Below, in pieces: positions 48,928 through 61,912 of a stretch of 64,000 nucleotides of DNA. The position numbers and the translations under genes are program-made. The stretch spans positions 9,885,065-9,949,064 of the forward strand of contig CM038916.1 in NCBI GenBank assembly GCA_021904315.1. Direction: 5' to 3'. A model generated the notes under the pieces. It was not told the DNA's origin, searched no databases, and saw only the letters and a program-made list of their open reading frames with translations. The stretch comes from Sphagnum magellanicum. Lineage: Eukaryota; Streptophyta; Sphagnopsida; Sphagnales; Sphagnaceae. Numbering within the stretch: position 1 is the first letter of the stretch; the number at the start of each line of letters is the position of its first letter.

Positions 48928-51900
48928 TGACCTGCTGTTTGAGAAACCAACACCATCAAAATTTTGACATGCCAGGGCTGTAGATACTGAGCAAGGAAAT
49001 GTTCTGGGGGGAGGAATTACAAAGGACATAAAAATTCAAATTTAACCTTAAGCTGGTATGTAGTATATCCCACCTCAAAAATACATATATATGTAGTATA
49101 AACAACCCTCATATGGAACTTGGAAGAAAAAAGCAGTCAGTACCTTGGACTTTGTCTTTCCCTTGGATGGTACAGTTTGGAAGGGTAGGAAGTCAATGCC
49201 CAGCATGAAGGGCTTCAGGGCCTCAGGAACCCGAACACCCTCTCGTGTTTGATAATTCTCAAGAATGCAGCAAAGGGTTCGTTCTGTAGCTGTGAGTGTT
49301 GAATTCAAAAGATGGACATAATGCTTCACTTGGTCATTCATCTGCAACCAAGCAACATGAAGCAACTTCGCACTTCTGTAAGACAAGACCAACCACAATA
49401 TTCAAATAGCTAGTCACCATGAATCTCAATGCTACATCGCTGCCACTGTGTTCAGTAAGTTGTACAATAGTAGAAACAACAAATCTAAGGGTAATGAAAG
49501 CACGAAAGTCTATTTGCAACACTCAGAAATGACCAAGGCTTTCTTCTGCTGAGGAGAGCAATACAGACCTTTTTTTGACCGTAACGAATCTCAAGGTTCC
49601 GTGACTGATAATCAGTGCAGTTGGAGCATGACACAAGCTCACGAAAAGTTTTTGAGGCCGGGAACCATGCCTCTAAATCATATTTTTTGGCAGCACTATC
49701 ATTCAGAGCCCCTGATACAATGGACACCACTCGATATGGAAGTTCCAACTGCAACCAACATACATTAAAGAACAAATTCTTAGGAGAGAATTATTTGAGA
49801 TGTATAAAGCCATCTTTCGTGCTCACAGAACAATCCAGGATTGCCACATTGAGAATCATTTAACACACCCAGATACAAGTCCCCAATGACAAAAAAAACA
49901 CCACTAACAACTCAATAACATCCAAGATGCTTACCTCTTGGTAGAAATCTTCAGAATTCTTCAGCATCTCCTCATGCATATCCCAGGATTCTGTTCCATG
50001 AGGACTGGTGATGCAAAACTGCTCCACTTTCTCAAATTGGTGCACACGGAAGATGCCAAGCGTGTCCCGTCCATGTGATCCCGCTTCCTTCCTAAAGCAC
50101 GTTGAGTACCCTGCATATCTACCACCCAACAAAACATCCCCACACAGAATTGGCCCAAACGTGTTCAAGAGAATGTTGTCCTGAGACTCTGAACCCCAAA
50201 AGTCAACTATTGTGCTGCTTCCAGCAAAAACCAAAACTGACACAACAAGACTGACTGTGGTCATAACCTTGTGAGAGTCACTCACAAAGTGTCCAACAGC
50301 AGGTGTAGTTGAGTAAATAGCAATCCACCAAAAACTTCAGGCAAACCATTATGTCAGTTCCACACAAATACCAAACAAACATGATAAGAATCCATACCAT
50401 CATAAACTTATGGGTGTCACTAACAAAGTGTCAGACCATGAGCATGAAAGCTACCAACAAGACAGACATAGGTTGACAGGGCATCTAAATTTACCTGATG
50501 GGTACAGACTTTGTGTCCATCCATTTCTCACGGTGAAGAGCACATATTGGTTGCTCAGCTGTTGCAATCAGATATTTGTCATCCCCTTCTCCAGAAACCT
50601 GTGAAGTCATCCCCCCCACCAAAGCAATAAGATCACACTCTGGAGAGTTTCCATTGAACACACCAATGTCTCATGGAACCAATATTTGTAATGTCCACTG
50701 CCAACCCTAGGAATGAATGGATTGTACACTAGAAAGCCATACAAACAAAATTCTTGTCCAAATAGCAGCTCAAATGCCCTGGAGCAATTCCAGCTGCATA
50801 GACAAACCTTATAAAGCTCTTCATCAAACTGGGCCAGCTGGGCACACTCAGCCATGACCTCCTTGCGCATAAAAAAGGGTGTCTGCAAGGGAGTGTAGTT
50901 ACGCTTCAACAAGAATGCAAGCCCAAAGTTTATGAGTGCCTGATTCAACAACACACCATAATGCTTCAAAAAATAACCACGGCCTCCAGCCACATCTGTC
51001 CCTGTGAAACCAAAAAAAGCACACCAATTTACATCAAATACTCAATTGCACTGCAACCAATTCAAAGCAAATAAAAACAGTACAACTCACATCACAATCA
51101 ATGCAGAGAAAAGGCACAGAACAGAAACGAAGAAAAATCAGATATGACAGCAGGCAGGAATGAGTGTGCACACACAGAATGGTACTTAGGCAAGCTATTA
51201 ACTCCATCTAAAAGCAGGGGTTTGATAATTACCTGCATCGAGATCCACAATGCCGAGGTGTTGGACTAGATCGACATGGCTCAAAAGGCCTGCATCCTGC
51301 CTGGGTGTTCCCCATGTCCGAACCACAACATTGTTATCCTGTACCCATCAGAAAAAAAGCACAGCAGCAGTGCTTAGACTAATTCATCATCAGGGCTCCT
51401 CTTTTACCTACTCAAAAAGATGCACAATCTCACAGCCCTCATGCTACAAACAATATTGACTTTCTCAATTTCCACTGTTCATCATCATGGTTAAGCTCAC
51501 ACCCATTACCTCATTGTTGTCATAAGGCACAGAATCATGCACAAGGTTGCCAACCTCCCTCAATCGCAGTTCTACTGCTTCCTTTGCTTCATTTACTTCC
51601 TTCTCCTTCTCTGTCTTTAACTCCACAAGCTCCTTCATCTTCGACATCAGCTCAATATCCTCTAGTTTTGCCTATATCATCACCCAGTCAGGTACCATAA
51701 GCCCAACGCTCTGTTGATTCATTACTGAACAAAACCAAAACGTAAAAATAAAATAAAATAAAATACAATAAAAGGGTGCTAGGGATTGTTGGCAATCTCA
51801 TTCAAACAAAACCTGATCTAGAACAGGGGTGCATGACAGAGGGTTTATGGATTGTGTGAGACAGTCAGTGCGTGTATTACCATTTTCTTTTTAGCAATCT

Positions 51901-52303
51901 CCTTGTTAACCTTGTTGACTTCCTGTCTGAGCTTATCAGCTTCAAACTGACCTGTTGTTCTCCACCCCCCAAAAAAGGCAGCAGAGATCTTCAGAGTGCA
52001 TCTCAAACCAGCCCTATTATCAGAAGACAAAGAAGAAAACACCCTTCCATATGTCACACATGACATGCTATGAGAAATTTTCTGAGGGTACACGGACGCA
52101 CTCCTACCCATGAGGCAAAATTGGATTGATGCTCCAAGAAGTGAGGAGAAAAGAAGAAAAAAGAACTTACGTTCACGCCATTTTTTGTCGAGGTCGATGA
52201 TCTCATCCACAAGCTCAACTCTCGCGAAGCGCTTCCTCTGTGACTCTCTGATCCTCTCAGGATCATGACCCTTCTCCACTCGGAACAAGTTGATATCCAA
52301 CAT
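48836..52303 (-). CDS. SerRS: Seryl-tRNA synthetase, cytosolic
   Basis: Class II aminoacyl-tRNA synthetase that charges tRNA-Ser (and tRNA-Sec where present). Ten exons close in phase: 52,303-52,171, 51,951-51,881, 51,671-51,510, 51,338-51,233, 51,001-50,808, 50,598-50,495, 50,118-49,935, 49,748-49,569, 49,341-49,144 and 48,931-48,836, giving 475 aa. The N-terminal coiled-coil tRNA-binding arm runs from [20 protein letters not shown] to about residue 110. The catalytic core follows: [58 protein letters not shown], motif 2 around [51 protein letters not shown] and motif 3 [20 protein letters not shown]. The lysine-rich KGKTKSK stretch is followed by a last exon with nine alanines (a GCA run) and a polar tail. 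It lacks an organelle transit peptide, so cytosolic. The tail exon is less certain than the rest. Confidence 0.96.
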
Positions 52304-53341
52304 CCTGTAAAGAAGAAGAAGAAGAACAACAACAAAAACACACCCTTTGTACCTACCTCAGGGCTCCAAAAGCATCAGCAGCACCAATGCTTCAAAGATG
52401 AAGAACTGAAGAGGCTCTTTGGCTGCTGCACATGCAAACTGTGATGAAAACAAAACAGAGAAGAAGCAGAAGTAGAACAAGAAGAAGATCAAAAAGAAAA
52501 TTAGGGTTTGGGGGGCTAGAAATTAGGGTTAGGGCAATCAAGGGGGCTTTAGGAGAAGAAGATGAGGATTAAACCCTAGGGGCAAAACGACAGAAAATTG
52601 GGGGGCACAAAATGGCCAATGGGTGGGGCAGGACTGCAACTACCCTATCTTGGGGAAATGCACCCCCACCCCCAAACCCTAACCCTAATTCTGGAATCGC
52701 CAAAGACTGGAAGGAGGACGATACTGAAGAGGGCTGAGCAGCTGGAAGAGTAAGTGATTTGTAAAGAAGGGGAAGAAGAAGGAGAAGATCGTAAGCTTAG
52801 GAGGATGCAAAGAATGTTGGTTAGGGTTGTGGGTTGTGGGTTGTCTCTGTTTGTTTTTTTTTGGGTTGGGGTGAAGATTAAAGAGTGAGGAAGGAAGCTG
52901 GGAGGATGGGTTGCAGCAATTTTTTTTGGGTGATATTTGAAGGGGATGAAGGAAGCTGGGAAGAAATGCAACAGCTGCTGGGAGGAGAATGCGGAAAAAA
53001 GAATTGAAGTGTTTGGAAGGAAGAAAGAATCTCAGGTTGCAGGTTGCAGAGAGAGGGAGATGGCAAGTGCTGAGGCATTAGAAGTGAAGTTTCAAATAGG
53101 ATCTGAATTGTTCAGTGCGAGAGATAGAAAAGAGAGAGCAGGAGGAGGTGGTTCTCTTTTGCAAGGAGCTGCATTCCAGAAGAAGGGAGGGTATTTGAGG
53201 TGGATGGTAGTTTTTTTTTCAGCGCAGGGAGAGTCCAGCTGCAATGCTGGTGAGAAATTATTGGAATATATCTGAGCAAATAGAGAAGAAGGATAGAAGA
53301 AGAGAAGACACGATAGGGAAGGTGTGTGATCAGGTGTGTCT
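52304..53341. promoter_or_regulatory. Divergent promoter between SerRS and the PPR gene
   Basis: About 1 kb separates the two divergent start codons. It includes telo-box-like TTAGGGTTT at 52,501-52,509, AATTAGGGTTAGGGC near 52,531 and AAACCCTAACCCTAA near 52,675, GA-rich tracts and a GATGGCAAGTGCTGAGGC stretch near 53,060. That stretch opens a short frame of 70 codons (MASAEALEVKF...) which I do not recognise and take as leader sequence or a uORF. Confidence 0.5.
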
Positions 53342-56300
53342 ATGGCCTGCTGGCTTGGTCAGAGCCCAGTATTGGTGAGGCTCTGGATGGCAGGCCACGC
53401 ATACTGTAAGCAAGTGCCGGTTCAGAGGTGGAGCAGGTTTAGAGGAGGCAGCAGCAGCAGCAGCAGTTGCCACATGCGGCTTTCTCTTCTTCCAGAAAAT
53501 GTAGGATGCTGGAGATTGCAAATGCATGCAGTTGCCTTGGAAAAGCTGGTTCATTCTCTCACTGCAAGTCGGCAGGAATCCTTCAGGTCTTCCACCGAAA
53601 CCATCACCCCAATTTCAACCAGATTTTCGTGCATTCTGTTGCGAATTCTACAGTTCTGGTGATATCATTCAGGATTTTCTGTAGGATTGCTGTCTGATTC
53701 AGCAACAGGGATTCCCATGGCTAAATTGTTCCACATGCACATGTGGAATTACAATCATTATTTTCGCTGGTGAGCTTGTAGCCAGTATATGGGTCATATA
53801 GGATTAGGGTTAAAATCCTTGGATCTGATCTCTGAGGTTCTTGTCATGTTGAAGAGTTGATAAAAGGAAAAATAAAATCAAACATGATGATAAGTATTTC
53901 CATGAAAAATGAGATTGAAGCAAACACAATAAGCAGCACCCAAGTATGTTGATATCTGTCTCACCCTTTTTGCTCATCTGGTTTGGCTTGCCATCATAAG
54001 TCTGCATAAAGTAAGCGTAAGCTGTTGTGGGATCCATCTGTGCAAATTTCTTACTCACAGCATTGGCTGGCACTTCCGCAGGTTGCCTAGATGGAGAGGG
54101 AGCTGTAAAGTTGTGCCAAGTTGGATTTTGTATGCAGGCTCAGTGCTTGCTGATGAGGTCTTCATGGATCCCAGACGACTTTTTGGTGGAAGCTCTGCAG
54201 CTATTGAGGAGAGGGAGCGGCCACAGAGCCCTCCACAAGAAGAGCTTCTATGTCTTCCTCGTAAGTGGCTGTCATTACCTTGATGGGTATTTATGATCTT
54301 GGAAATTGCTAATTCTAACTGAACTTTCTAGAAGTGAAAACCAATGAATTGGCATTCGATGTGAGTTGTTATTCATGGTCCATGGACTAGTGAGATACTG
54401 TCCTTTTGTTAACATTGCACAATTTTGTCTTCTAGTTTCTTCTCTCTTCTTTCTCCTTCTCCTTCCTGTAGGGTTTCCATGTCACACTTGGCAAAATTGT
54501 TTGGTTTTTGTGGGAACTTTTTGCTGTCATGTTGAGTCAGCTCCTTTCCTATTTCAGGTTATTTTAAAATCGCACATTGTATATGAGGTTATAATGAAAA
54601 ACTTTGTAGTAATGTTGAACTGGATATCAGGCCTTGTAGGCAATGGCGGGAGCACTCAAGTAGTAGATGTGCAGCTGGAATGCTCTGATAAAGTGGGCAA
54701 CAGCCGACATTACCTGAAGGATGTCAGTATGGCACTCCGTAAAGTAAAACAAAAGGCCGATATACAGAAGGCCCTTGCCCCGTTTGAGGGAAAGCTGTCA
54801 GCACGGGATGCAACTTTGGTCTTCCGAATGATCTACAATAGACAAGTGGCTGTGGAATTCTACAAGTGGGTGAAATTGCAGCCTGGGTTTGAACCTCATT
54901 TTCATTTGTTTGTGGCGTTTGCAAATTGCCTTTTACGAGTTCAAAAGTGGGTAGCGCTTGAGGTACTTGTTGATGAAATGGTCAAGAGTAACCTCCCTCC
55001 TGATGGAAGATTCTATGCTCAAGTCATTCGGGCTGCTGGTAACATAGGGCGGTTTGAAATAGTCAAGAAATGGCTTTCTCGGATGGAGGTTTTGGGCTGC
55101 CCTTATGACTTGGAGGTTTATAATGCATTAATAGAAGCATATGGAAGGAAGGGACAAATTGGTCGAGCGTTGTTTTTCTTCAAGCAGCTCAAGTCGGAGG
55201 GCCTTGTGCCTGACAGAGCTACATACAGTGCAATGTTGTGCGCATGTAGGCAAGCTGGGAAGGTGGATGAGGGGTGCCACCTTTTTGAAGAAATGCAAAA
55301 GTCTGGGGTGTGCCCAGATCAGTGGTCATATAGTATACTCATTGACATGTTTGGTAAAGCAGGAAGACACGAGGATGCTTCCAACATGTTTCAAGAAATG
55401 CAGGTAAGGTTGTCAGCTGTCAGGCTTCAAGTTGGGCAAGAAATCTTGGTTGTACAGCACTAAATTATGCCCAAAGAGAAGGATCAAGTGTAGGGTAAAG
55501 CTATGCACCATAGCATTGTGCTTCTTTAAAACTTGCAAAGTTACTATTCAGGAACTGCAGCTCTTTGCAGTGTACCCTAGCAGATATGGGCATCCTAGCA
55601 AAAACATCAGAAGCCTTTACAGTGATTACTTTCTTTCTTGACATATGTGTTTATATGTATTCTATCAATGCAGGCGGCAGGGTACAAGCCAGATAAAGTG
55701 GCATTCACCACTCTAATCCATGCATTTGCCACAGTTGGAATGGTGGAGCAGGCTACATTGGCTTTCCAGAAGGCTCAGCAAGCCGGTTGCTTGGGGGACC
55801 CTGTGATCTTCTACACCATGATCAAGCTCTATGCAAAAGCACAGATGTCTGATCAAGCGTTCCACATGCTGAAGATGATGAAGGAGTTAGGATTCTTTGT
55901 TCATGAGGCTGGTTACACGAATGTCCTAAATTCTTTTATCAGTGCAGGACTTGCACAAGAGGCAATTCAAGTCTTTCAAGAGATGCAGGATGCGGGATGT
56001 CCTGTTGGTGAGAGGACTTATGTCAAAATGCTCAACGTGTACTCAAAAATTGGAATGCATGCAAGGGCTGAAAATCTTCTCCTAGAGATGAAGGAGAAAG
56101 GTTTTCAGTGGAACATGGTGGCTTACAGCACTTTGATAGACATGTATGGCAAAATGGGGAAATTGCAAGATGCAGTGAGAATGTTTTCACTCATGAAGGA
56201 ACAGGGCTGCAAAGGCAATTTAATTGTCTACAACAGCATGCTAGACATGTACGGGAAAGCAGGAAAGCTGAAGGATGCAGAACTGCTTTTGGCAGAGATG

Positions 56301-56693
56301 TCAGGGGTGGGCCATACACCTGACACTGTGACATATACTATTCTTATCAATGGGTATAACAAAGTGGGTCGATTTGATGACTCCATTCGCCTGTACAATC
56401 AACTTAGGTCTGCTGGTTTGAAACTGGATAAAATTTTAGTAGCCATTATGATCAATGTGTTTGCAAAGGCACGCCAATATGAGCAGCTCACTCAGCTTTT
56501 GGAAGAGATGCCAAGCTCAGGCATCCAACCGGATGCCCGCATACTGCAGACTGTTGTAGAGATTTATGAAGATGGAGGCCTTTGTGAAAATGCTTCTCAA
56601 ATACTGACGAGGATCCAGGAGTTAGGGCCTGTGGAGACTGCTACAATGAAGTGCCCACCTTGGTCACCGTTACAAAATCATCGTAAGGGCTGA
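53342..56693 (+). CDS. P-class pentatricopeptide repeat protein, organelle-targeted
   Basis: Organelle RNA-binding protein made of tandem 35-residue PPR helices. Exons by phase: 53,342-53,658, 54,082-54,260, 54,631-55,403 and 55,674-56,693 (762 aa). The last two exons are certain. They encode 14 consecutive PPR units, each exactly 35 residues, from FHLFVAFANCLL to ASQILTRIQELG, with typical words such as VYNALIEAYGRKGQ, YSILIDMFGKAGR, YSTLIDMYGKMGK and YTILINGYNKVGR. There is no E, DYW or SMR domain, so it is a pure P-class protein, likely binding and protecting or translating one plastid or mitochondrial transcript. The first two exons are inferred from phase: MACWLGQSPVLVRLW begins an Arg/Ser-rich, acid-poor stretch like a transit peptide, and LADEVFMDPRRLFGG joins to LVGNGGSTQVVDV. 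The donor at 53,658 is weak. The target RNA is unknown. Confidence 0.88.
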
Positions 56694-58911
56694 TAAATTG
56701 CTGGTGTAAAAGCAAAGTAGTTATGGCTTCCACTCCCTGGTGTAGGCTCATTCGCAATTGTGAATACAGGTTACCCTTGTGATTATTGAATTCTCCAAAT
56801 TGAGTTGTTCATGTTTTTGGGTTGGATGGCAATTTGATTGTGTATCACAAAGCCTTTGATCATAGTGCTTAGCAAATGATGTTTACAGATATAGCACACA
56901 TCTGGCAGTGGCATAGTATAGCAACTTATGGCAGTTTAACAGCGACTTGTTATGATGAAATCCCATTGCCTCTAATGCATTGTGCAGGAGCCTGTTGTTT
57001 GCATCAACAGTAAAATGACCACCCAAGTTTACCCCTGGTAAGTTGCTAACAACATGCTTCCAATTGAAATGACATCTATATTTCTTTCTTTAACTCTGGA
57101 TAAATTTTTAATTTTTTTTCCCAACCCATTGTCTACAATCACACAGTAAGTGGATTGTCTAGATTTTGTCTTCACCATTTTACAAGGGTTTATGGTTTAT
57201 CAAGAGGAAAGATGTTTAGGGTTGTCTCCTTTTGTTCTTTTGTTTTGTTGTGAAGCTTTTCTAGACTTTGGGTCTTGCTTAAGTGGGGGAAAGTGAGAAG
57301 CTTAGATCAAATATGGTTGAACGTCACTAGGGTGTTGTAGATCAAATGGAATATTATGGGGTTTTTTTGTTGTTAGTCTCATCCCTTTTGTGTTAGTTCA
57401 ACATCAAGTTTGGAAACAAGTAGAAAACATGATCTTGGAAATCAATACAAAAACTTTGGATCAAAAGTTTTGCAGTATTCAACATATATTCACAAAATAT
57501 AGTTGGGTTCCCAAAAAAATTCCACTTTCCTCTCTGACCTGTAGCCAAATTTGGCTAAATCCTCTTGTGGATGATGGCCAAGTCCATGTATCTCACAAAT
57601 TGACAAGAAAGCCTTGGAACTCCGCGCATATCGATTGTAGGGAAAATGAGTGCCATTGTTGGGTAACGGATGCTGTTGGTAGTGGAAAGTAACATTGGCA
57701 CCATTGATTATGCAGTTTGATGGTTTGATATTTTGTGAGAGAAATCAGTATATTTAGGAGGGTTAACGATATTTAGAATATTTAGAAATTGTGATATTTA
57801 GAAGTTTTGCATTCTTGTTTATTTTTTTGTTTTGTTTTATAGCACCACAATGGTTATTTTCATATATATGAAATGACTTTCCTATATATTCCTTTCAATG
57901 GATACGGATTTTTTTGTTTTGTTTCATTTATGTTGGCTTTTAATGATTTGAATTTCTTGATTTATGCTACGTAAAAGCCCGTGTGGTGAAAGCATTATCA
58001 AAATCAGGCTTGAACTCAACTCTCACCCCCCACACACTCTCCTTTTGGTAATTCCTTCACCTTGGGGTCCTTACCCCACACTAACATATAATTAGTTTGG
58101 GTGAGGTTCTATTGAATTTTAAAGGAAGATTAGAGATTCTTTCCAAAAGTGAGAACTAGACTACAATGGTTTGAACCCGTGTTGTGTGTGTAAGTGTCAA
58201 TAGTCGTATATATGGTGTGTAAATGTTATGTAACCGTAAATGATCATTTACATTTCTCTCATGTATAACTATTTTTTAACACTTACACTTGCATGGTGCC
58301 ATGTAAACGTTTTTAGGTTTGTACATGTATATTTTATATATCCTTAACGATTATGACTCCTTGCAATCCATACTAATTAAATGTGTGAGTGCATTCGAAA
58401 TGCTCAATGTTTTTTTAATATTGGATCCACTTTGATTGGCCCTTCACAAAAAAAATCATGATACTTATAACACTTTCCAAATAAAAACATTTTCTACCAA
58501 TATGGGATTGTGATGATGCTTCCTTTTATATCAATTATATATGTTACAAGACTAAACTTTTGGGCAAAGGAAAGGGGACAAATTGTGGGGGTGATTCCAA
58601 GGATTTTTTTTTTATGCACATTTTTATGTGCATTTTGCCCCACCTCATTTTTTGAGTAGAATTTATATTCTTAATTTTGTTCATCATCATTTGGTCAAGG
58701 CTTTTACAAGAGCTTGGGCATTGGTTGTGATTTCATATTAATTAGTTTAATTAATTGGTGCATTTCAAAGTACGAATGTCTTTAAAGTTCTTTTTTGCAA
58801 TGGGTTGCTTTGATTGGCCCATCACCAATTTTTTTAAAAATTCTTCATCCCCCCTCCCCCCCCCATTCCATTTTTACTTTGTTTTATATAAATGTATTTA
58901 TTTTACACTTA

Positions 58912-59655
58912 GGGCCACTTTAGACAAAGTTCCAGGGACCAAAAGCCTAAGGACCAATTTGAATCAAATTGAACCTTGAATTGGATCTTTTTTCACATTA
59001 AATTTTTAAAAATAAAATAGATACAATGAGTGTGTTTAAAGACTTGGGGTCTAATTCGAAGGTCCAATATAAAAAATGTGTGATTGACATGTGAGAGTAT
59101 TAGGTTAACTTTTGGTCTTTTCTTTTTTTTTCTTTTTTAAAAATGATTTTAAAAAAATTAATTTTCATTTCCATTTCATGCACTTGGAAGGGTTGAAAAT
59201 GCTCTCTTTCTAACAACCACCTTTTTAGTATTCACAAAACCAACTGTGTTAACTCTAAAATTGATCAAAAAATGGGAAAGTTGGTGTGTTCTTAACAATG
59301 CCTTCAATCCATAGATGTGTTTTCCATTCTCACAGAAATTGAGCAATAAGGATTTAAAAACAATGAAAAAGAGAAAAAAAACAAAAAAATGAGCAATCTT
59401 AAACCTTAGTTTACACTTTGGTTCTTCAAATCATGAGTCCTCCTTTAAGCTATTTTTTTAGTTTGGACCAATTGGGTTTCCTTCCATTAAATGATTAAAT
59501 CCAATTTAAGTTAAATTAATTTCCTTGCCATGTAAGTTAAATCACAATTTGATTTGTCTTAGTCCTAAACCCTTGTCAAAAAGCCTTGAAATCAATTTAA
59601 AGCTTTTGACCAATAGAAATGTTCGATTTCATTAGACCTTTGTCTAAAATGACCC
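58912..59655. mobile_element. Tourist-like MITE (PIF/Harbinger type) with TTA target site
   Basis: The left end GGGCCACTTTAGACAAAG and the inverted right end GGGTCATTTTAGACAAAG pair with two differences. Each end is flanked by TTA (58,909-58,911 and 59,656-59,658), the classic PIF/Harbinger 3-bp duplication. The 744-bp body has no transposase. A partial copy lies at 2,520-2,977. The window also holds a dead Harbinger transposase at 18.6 kb, though their termini cannot be compared. Confidence 0.82.
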
Positions 59656-60959
59656 TTACATTTATATGGAATGTAAGACCTAAACCATATACATGCACAA
59701 CAATGGTTTGAATTAATAATGACCAATTATGGTTTTTTTTAATAACCACCAAATAGGTTTTTTAATAAATTTTTTTAGATCACATGTTATCAATATCAAA
59801 TTATTTTTTCCTTGAATGTTAAGTAGGTTATCAAATAATAAATTAATAAAAATCAATTATACATTAGTTATAATTATTTTAAATGTTATTTTTCTGTTTT
59901 TCAAATTTTATTACTATTTAAGATTGATAATTTTCCTAAATTATTCAAACCAAACAAACCAATTGTTATACTCCGATCCGCCTTGGTGTTCCTTGTGCCT
60001 TTGCCTCTATTCACACACCTCATTAAACACCTTCATTATTTACACATGGCAAACCACGCAATGATGAATTTCAACATTCAAATTTGTCTTGTATCCTAAG
60101 GCTAACCCTGACTTAGGTTATAAGATGAATTTGAATGGTGAAGTTCACCCAAACAATGTGTAAGTAATGTAAATGTCTAACAAGGCGTGTGAATGAAAGC
60201 AAGGTCGCAAGGAATGCATTGACCCCATGTGCAAATCGATATACCACCAACCCAATATTGTTTGTACGCTTTAATGGTGCTCTAACGATCATATTAGCTT
60301 TAGATTTAACAAATGGTTTCAATTTTCTTATGAAATGCATAAATGTTCCATAATTTATACGATATGCAGATAAATATTTTGTTTCTTATTTTCAAGTTGG
60401 TGTGGGCCAAACAATTTTTTCTATCAAGTCCCAATGTGTAGATTGTGGAGGCTATTTTCACCAAATTTTGCATGACCTAATCTTTCAATAAGCCAAAATA
60501 GATTTTTTTTTTGACATTACATGAAAAATGAATGATACTTCGAACTCCAAGAATATATAAAATGGAACCACTTTCAATCTTCTTATGACAATTAATTCTC
60601 AAACTCTCATCATGATCCAAAAAAATAAAATAAAATGCTAATAACACAATGCTGATTGTCATTCCAAACACCAACTATGAAATTCTAATATGAAAACTTG
60701 ATGCAAGCCCTACACTCACAAAATCAGAGAGCACAAAATATTAAAATAACCCAAAAAAATCAGAGGTCTCAAAATGTTGAAACCCAAAAGATAAACAAAA
60801 CCCTAAAATTGAATATTTTGTCAACAACTGAAAACCTAATATGGAAAAAAGGATTCTAATATTTTCTAATATTAAGTCAAATTTTATATATAAAAAAAAC
60901 CTTAGTATTTACCCCCTAAACTGTGGAAAAAACAAACAAAAAAAAAGCTTTAAAAGTTT

Positions 60960-61378
60960 TTCTGGTGAGACCCAAAGCTATAAAACTTTTGCTCCTGAGA
61001 CCCTAAGCTATGAACCCAAAGCTATAAAACTTCTGCTGCTGAGACCTAAAGCTATGAACATAAGCTATAAAACTTTTGCTGCTCAGACCCTAAGCTAGAA
61101 CCCTAAGCTTTATACTTTTGCTACTGAGACCCTAAGCTATGAACCCTAAGCTATAAACTTTTTGCTGCTGAAACCCTAAGCTATGAACCCTAAGCTATAA
61201 AACTTTTGCTATTGAGACCTTAAGCTGGGAACCCTAAGCTAGAAAACTTTTGCTGTAGAGACCCTAAGCTATGAACCCTAAGCTATAAAACTTTTGCTAT
61301 TGAGACCTTAAGCTAGGAACCCTAAGCTAGAAAACTTTTGCTGTAGAGACCCTAAGCTATGAACCCTAGGCTCTGAAA
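60960..61378 (+). repeat. ~44-bp minisatellite before the helicase exon
   Basis: About nine units built on AAAACTTTTGCTGCTGAGAC followed by CCTAAGCTATGAACCCTAAG. Later units vary in blocks (TATTGAGACCTTAAGCTGGG and TGTAGAGACC), and an 87-base two-unit block is itself repeated (61,200-61,375). Each unit carries a telo-box-like ACCCTAA word. The array ends about 260 bases before the first ATG of the helicase exon. Confidence 0.92.
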
Positions 61379-61637
61379 CTTCGTTACCTGCCTGCCTTGG
61401 TCATCACTTTGATCCGCGTCGATTCGAGAATTCTGGGAGTCGAGTATTGTTGTTCGATAGAAGAGCATTGATCGATTGTTGCAGCAGCTAAGAAAAAAAA
61501 AATCTTTGGTACGCGGAACGGAATTTGAAGAAACAAGAAACCCTAGTCAAGGATTTTTGGGGTTTAGTGGGGGCGCCCGGGCGAAAGCTGGAAATGGCTG
61601 AAGAAACCCTGTAGCCTTTGAGCTGCAGGCGTTGTGC

Positions 61638-61912
61638 ATGGTAGGTATGGCGATGGAGGAGGAGGAGGAGGAGGAGGAGGAGGAGGAGGAGAAGGAGGAA
61701 GTGAAGAGAAAGAAGAGAGTGTTGCCTATCAATCAATACGAGGGACCAATTCTCGATGCCATCGCCAATAACACTGTTGTGGTTATCATGGGAGATACCG
61801 GCTCCGGCAAGACTACGCAGCTAGCTCAAATCCTGTACAGAGCGGGATATACAGCGAATGACATCGTTGCTGTCACTCAGCCGCGTCGTGTTGCAGCTGT
61901 CTCTGTTGCACG
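61638..61912 (+). CDS. First exon of a DEAH-box RNA helicase, DEAH4-like (partial)
   Basis: Encodes the start of a DExH/DEAH RNA helicase. After MVGMAM and a glutamate run (a GAG/GGA microsatellite) come [20 protein letters not shown], Walker A/motif [29 protein letters not shown] and motif Ia [13 protein letters not shown]. The words LPI.QYE, TQL.QIL and GYT are those of Arabidopsis DEAH4 (At1g27900) and human DHX40-type helicases rather than PRP2/16/22/43. The exon ends in phase 2 at CG|GTACGC. The next family exon should begin with a RVAQEL.V.LG-like sequence. I find nothing like it in the remaining 2 kb; a different coding region follows on the same strand instead. Either a long intron runs past the window, or this is an isolated 5' fragment. 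Confidence 0.75.

Larger units (their letters stand above)
56694..61637. other. Gene-free region before the helicase exon
   Basis: The PPR 3' UTR and then AT-rich DNA with no supportable gene. It contains a complete-ended Tourist-like MITE and a minisatellite (listed separately). A TTTGATTGGCCC word shared with the 40.6-kb region recurs at about 58,431 and 58,808. Confidence 0.6.

Noticed and set aside
53058-53275. MASAEALEVKF... frame as the start of the PPR protein
   Set aside because: No donor joins it convincingly to the PPR exons, and 53,342 gives a better transit-peptide-like start with matching phases.
58150-58190. GGTTTGAACCCGTG as a tRNA T-arm
   Set aside because: No matching acceptor stem, anticodon arm or A box at a proper distance.
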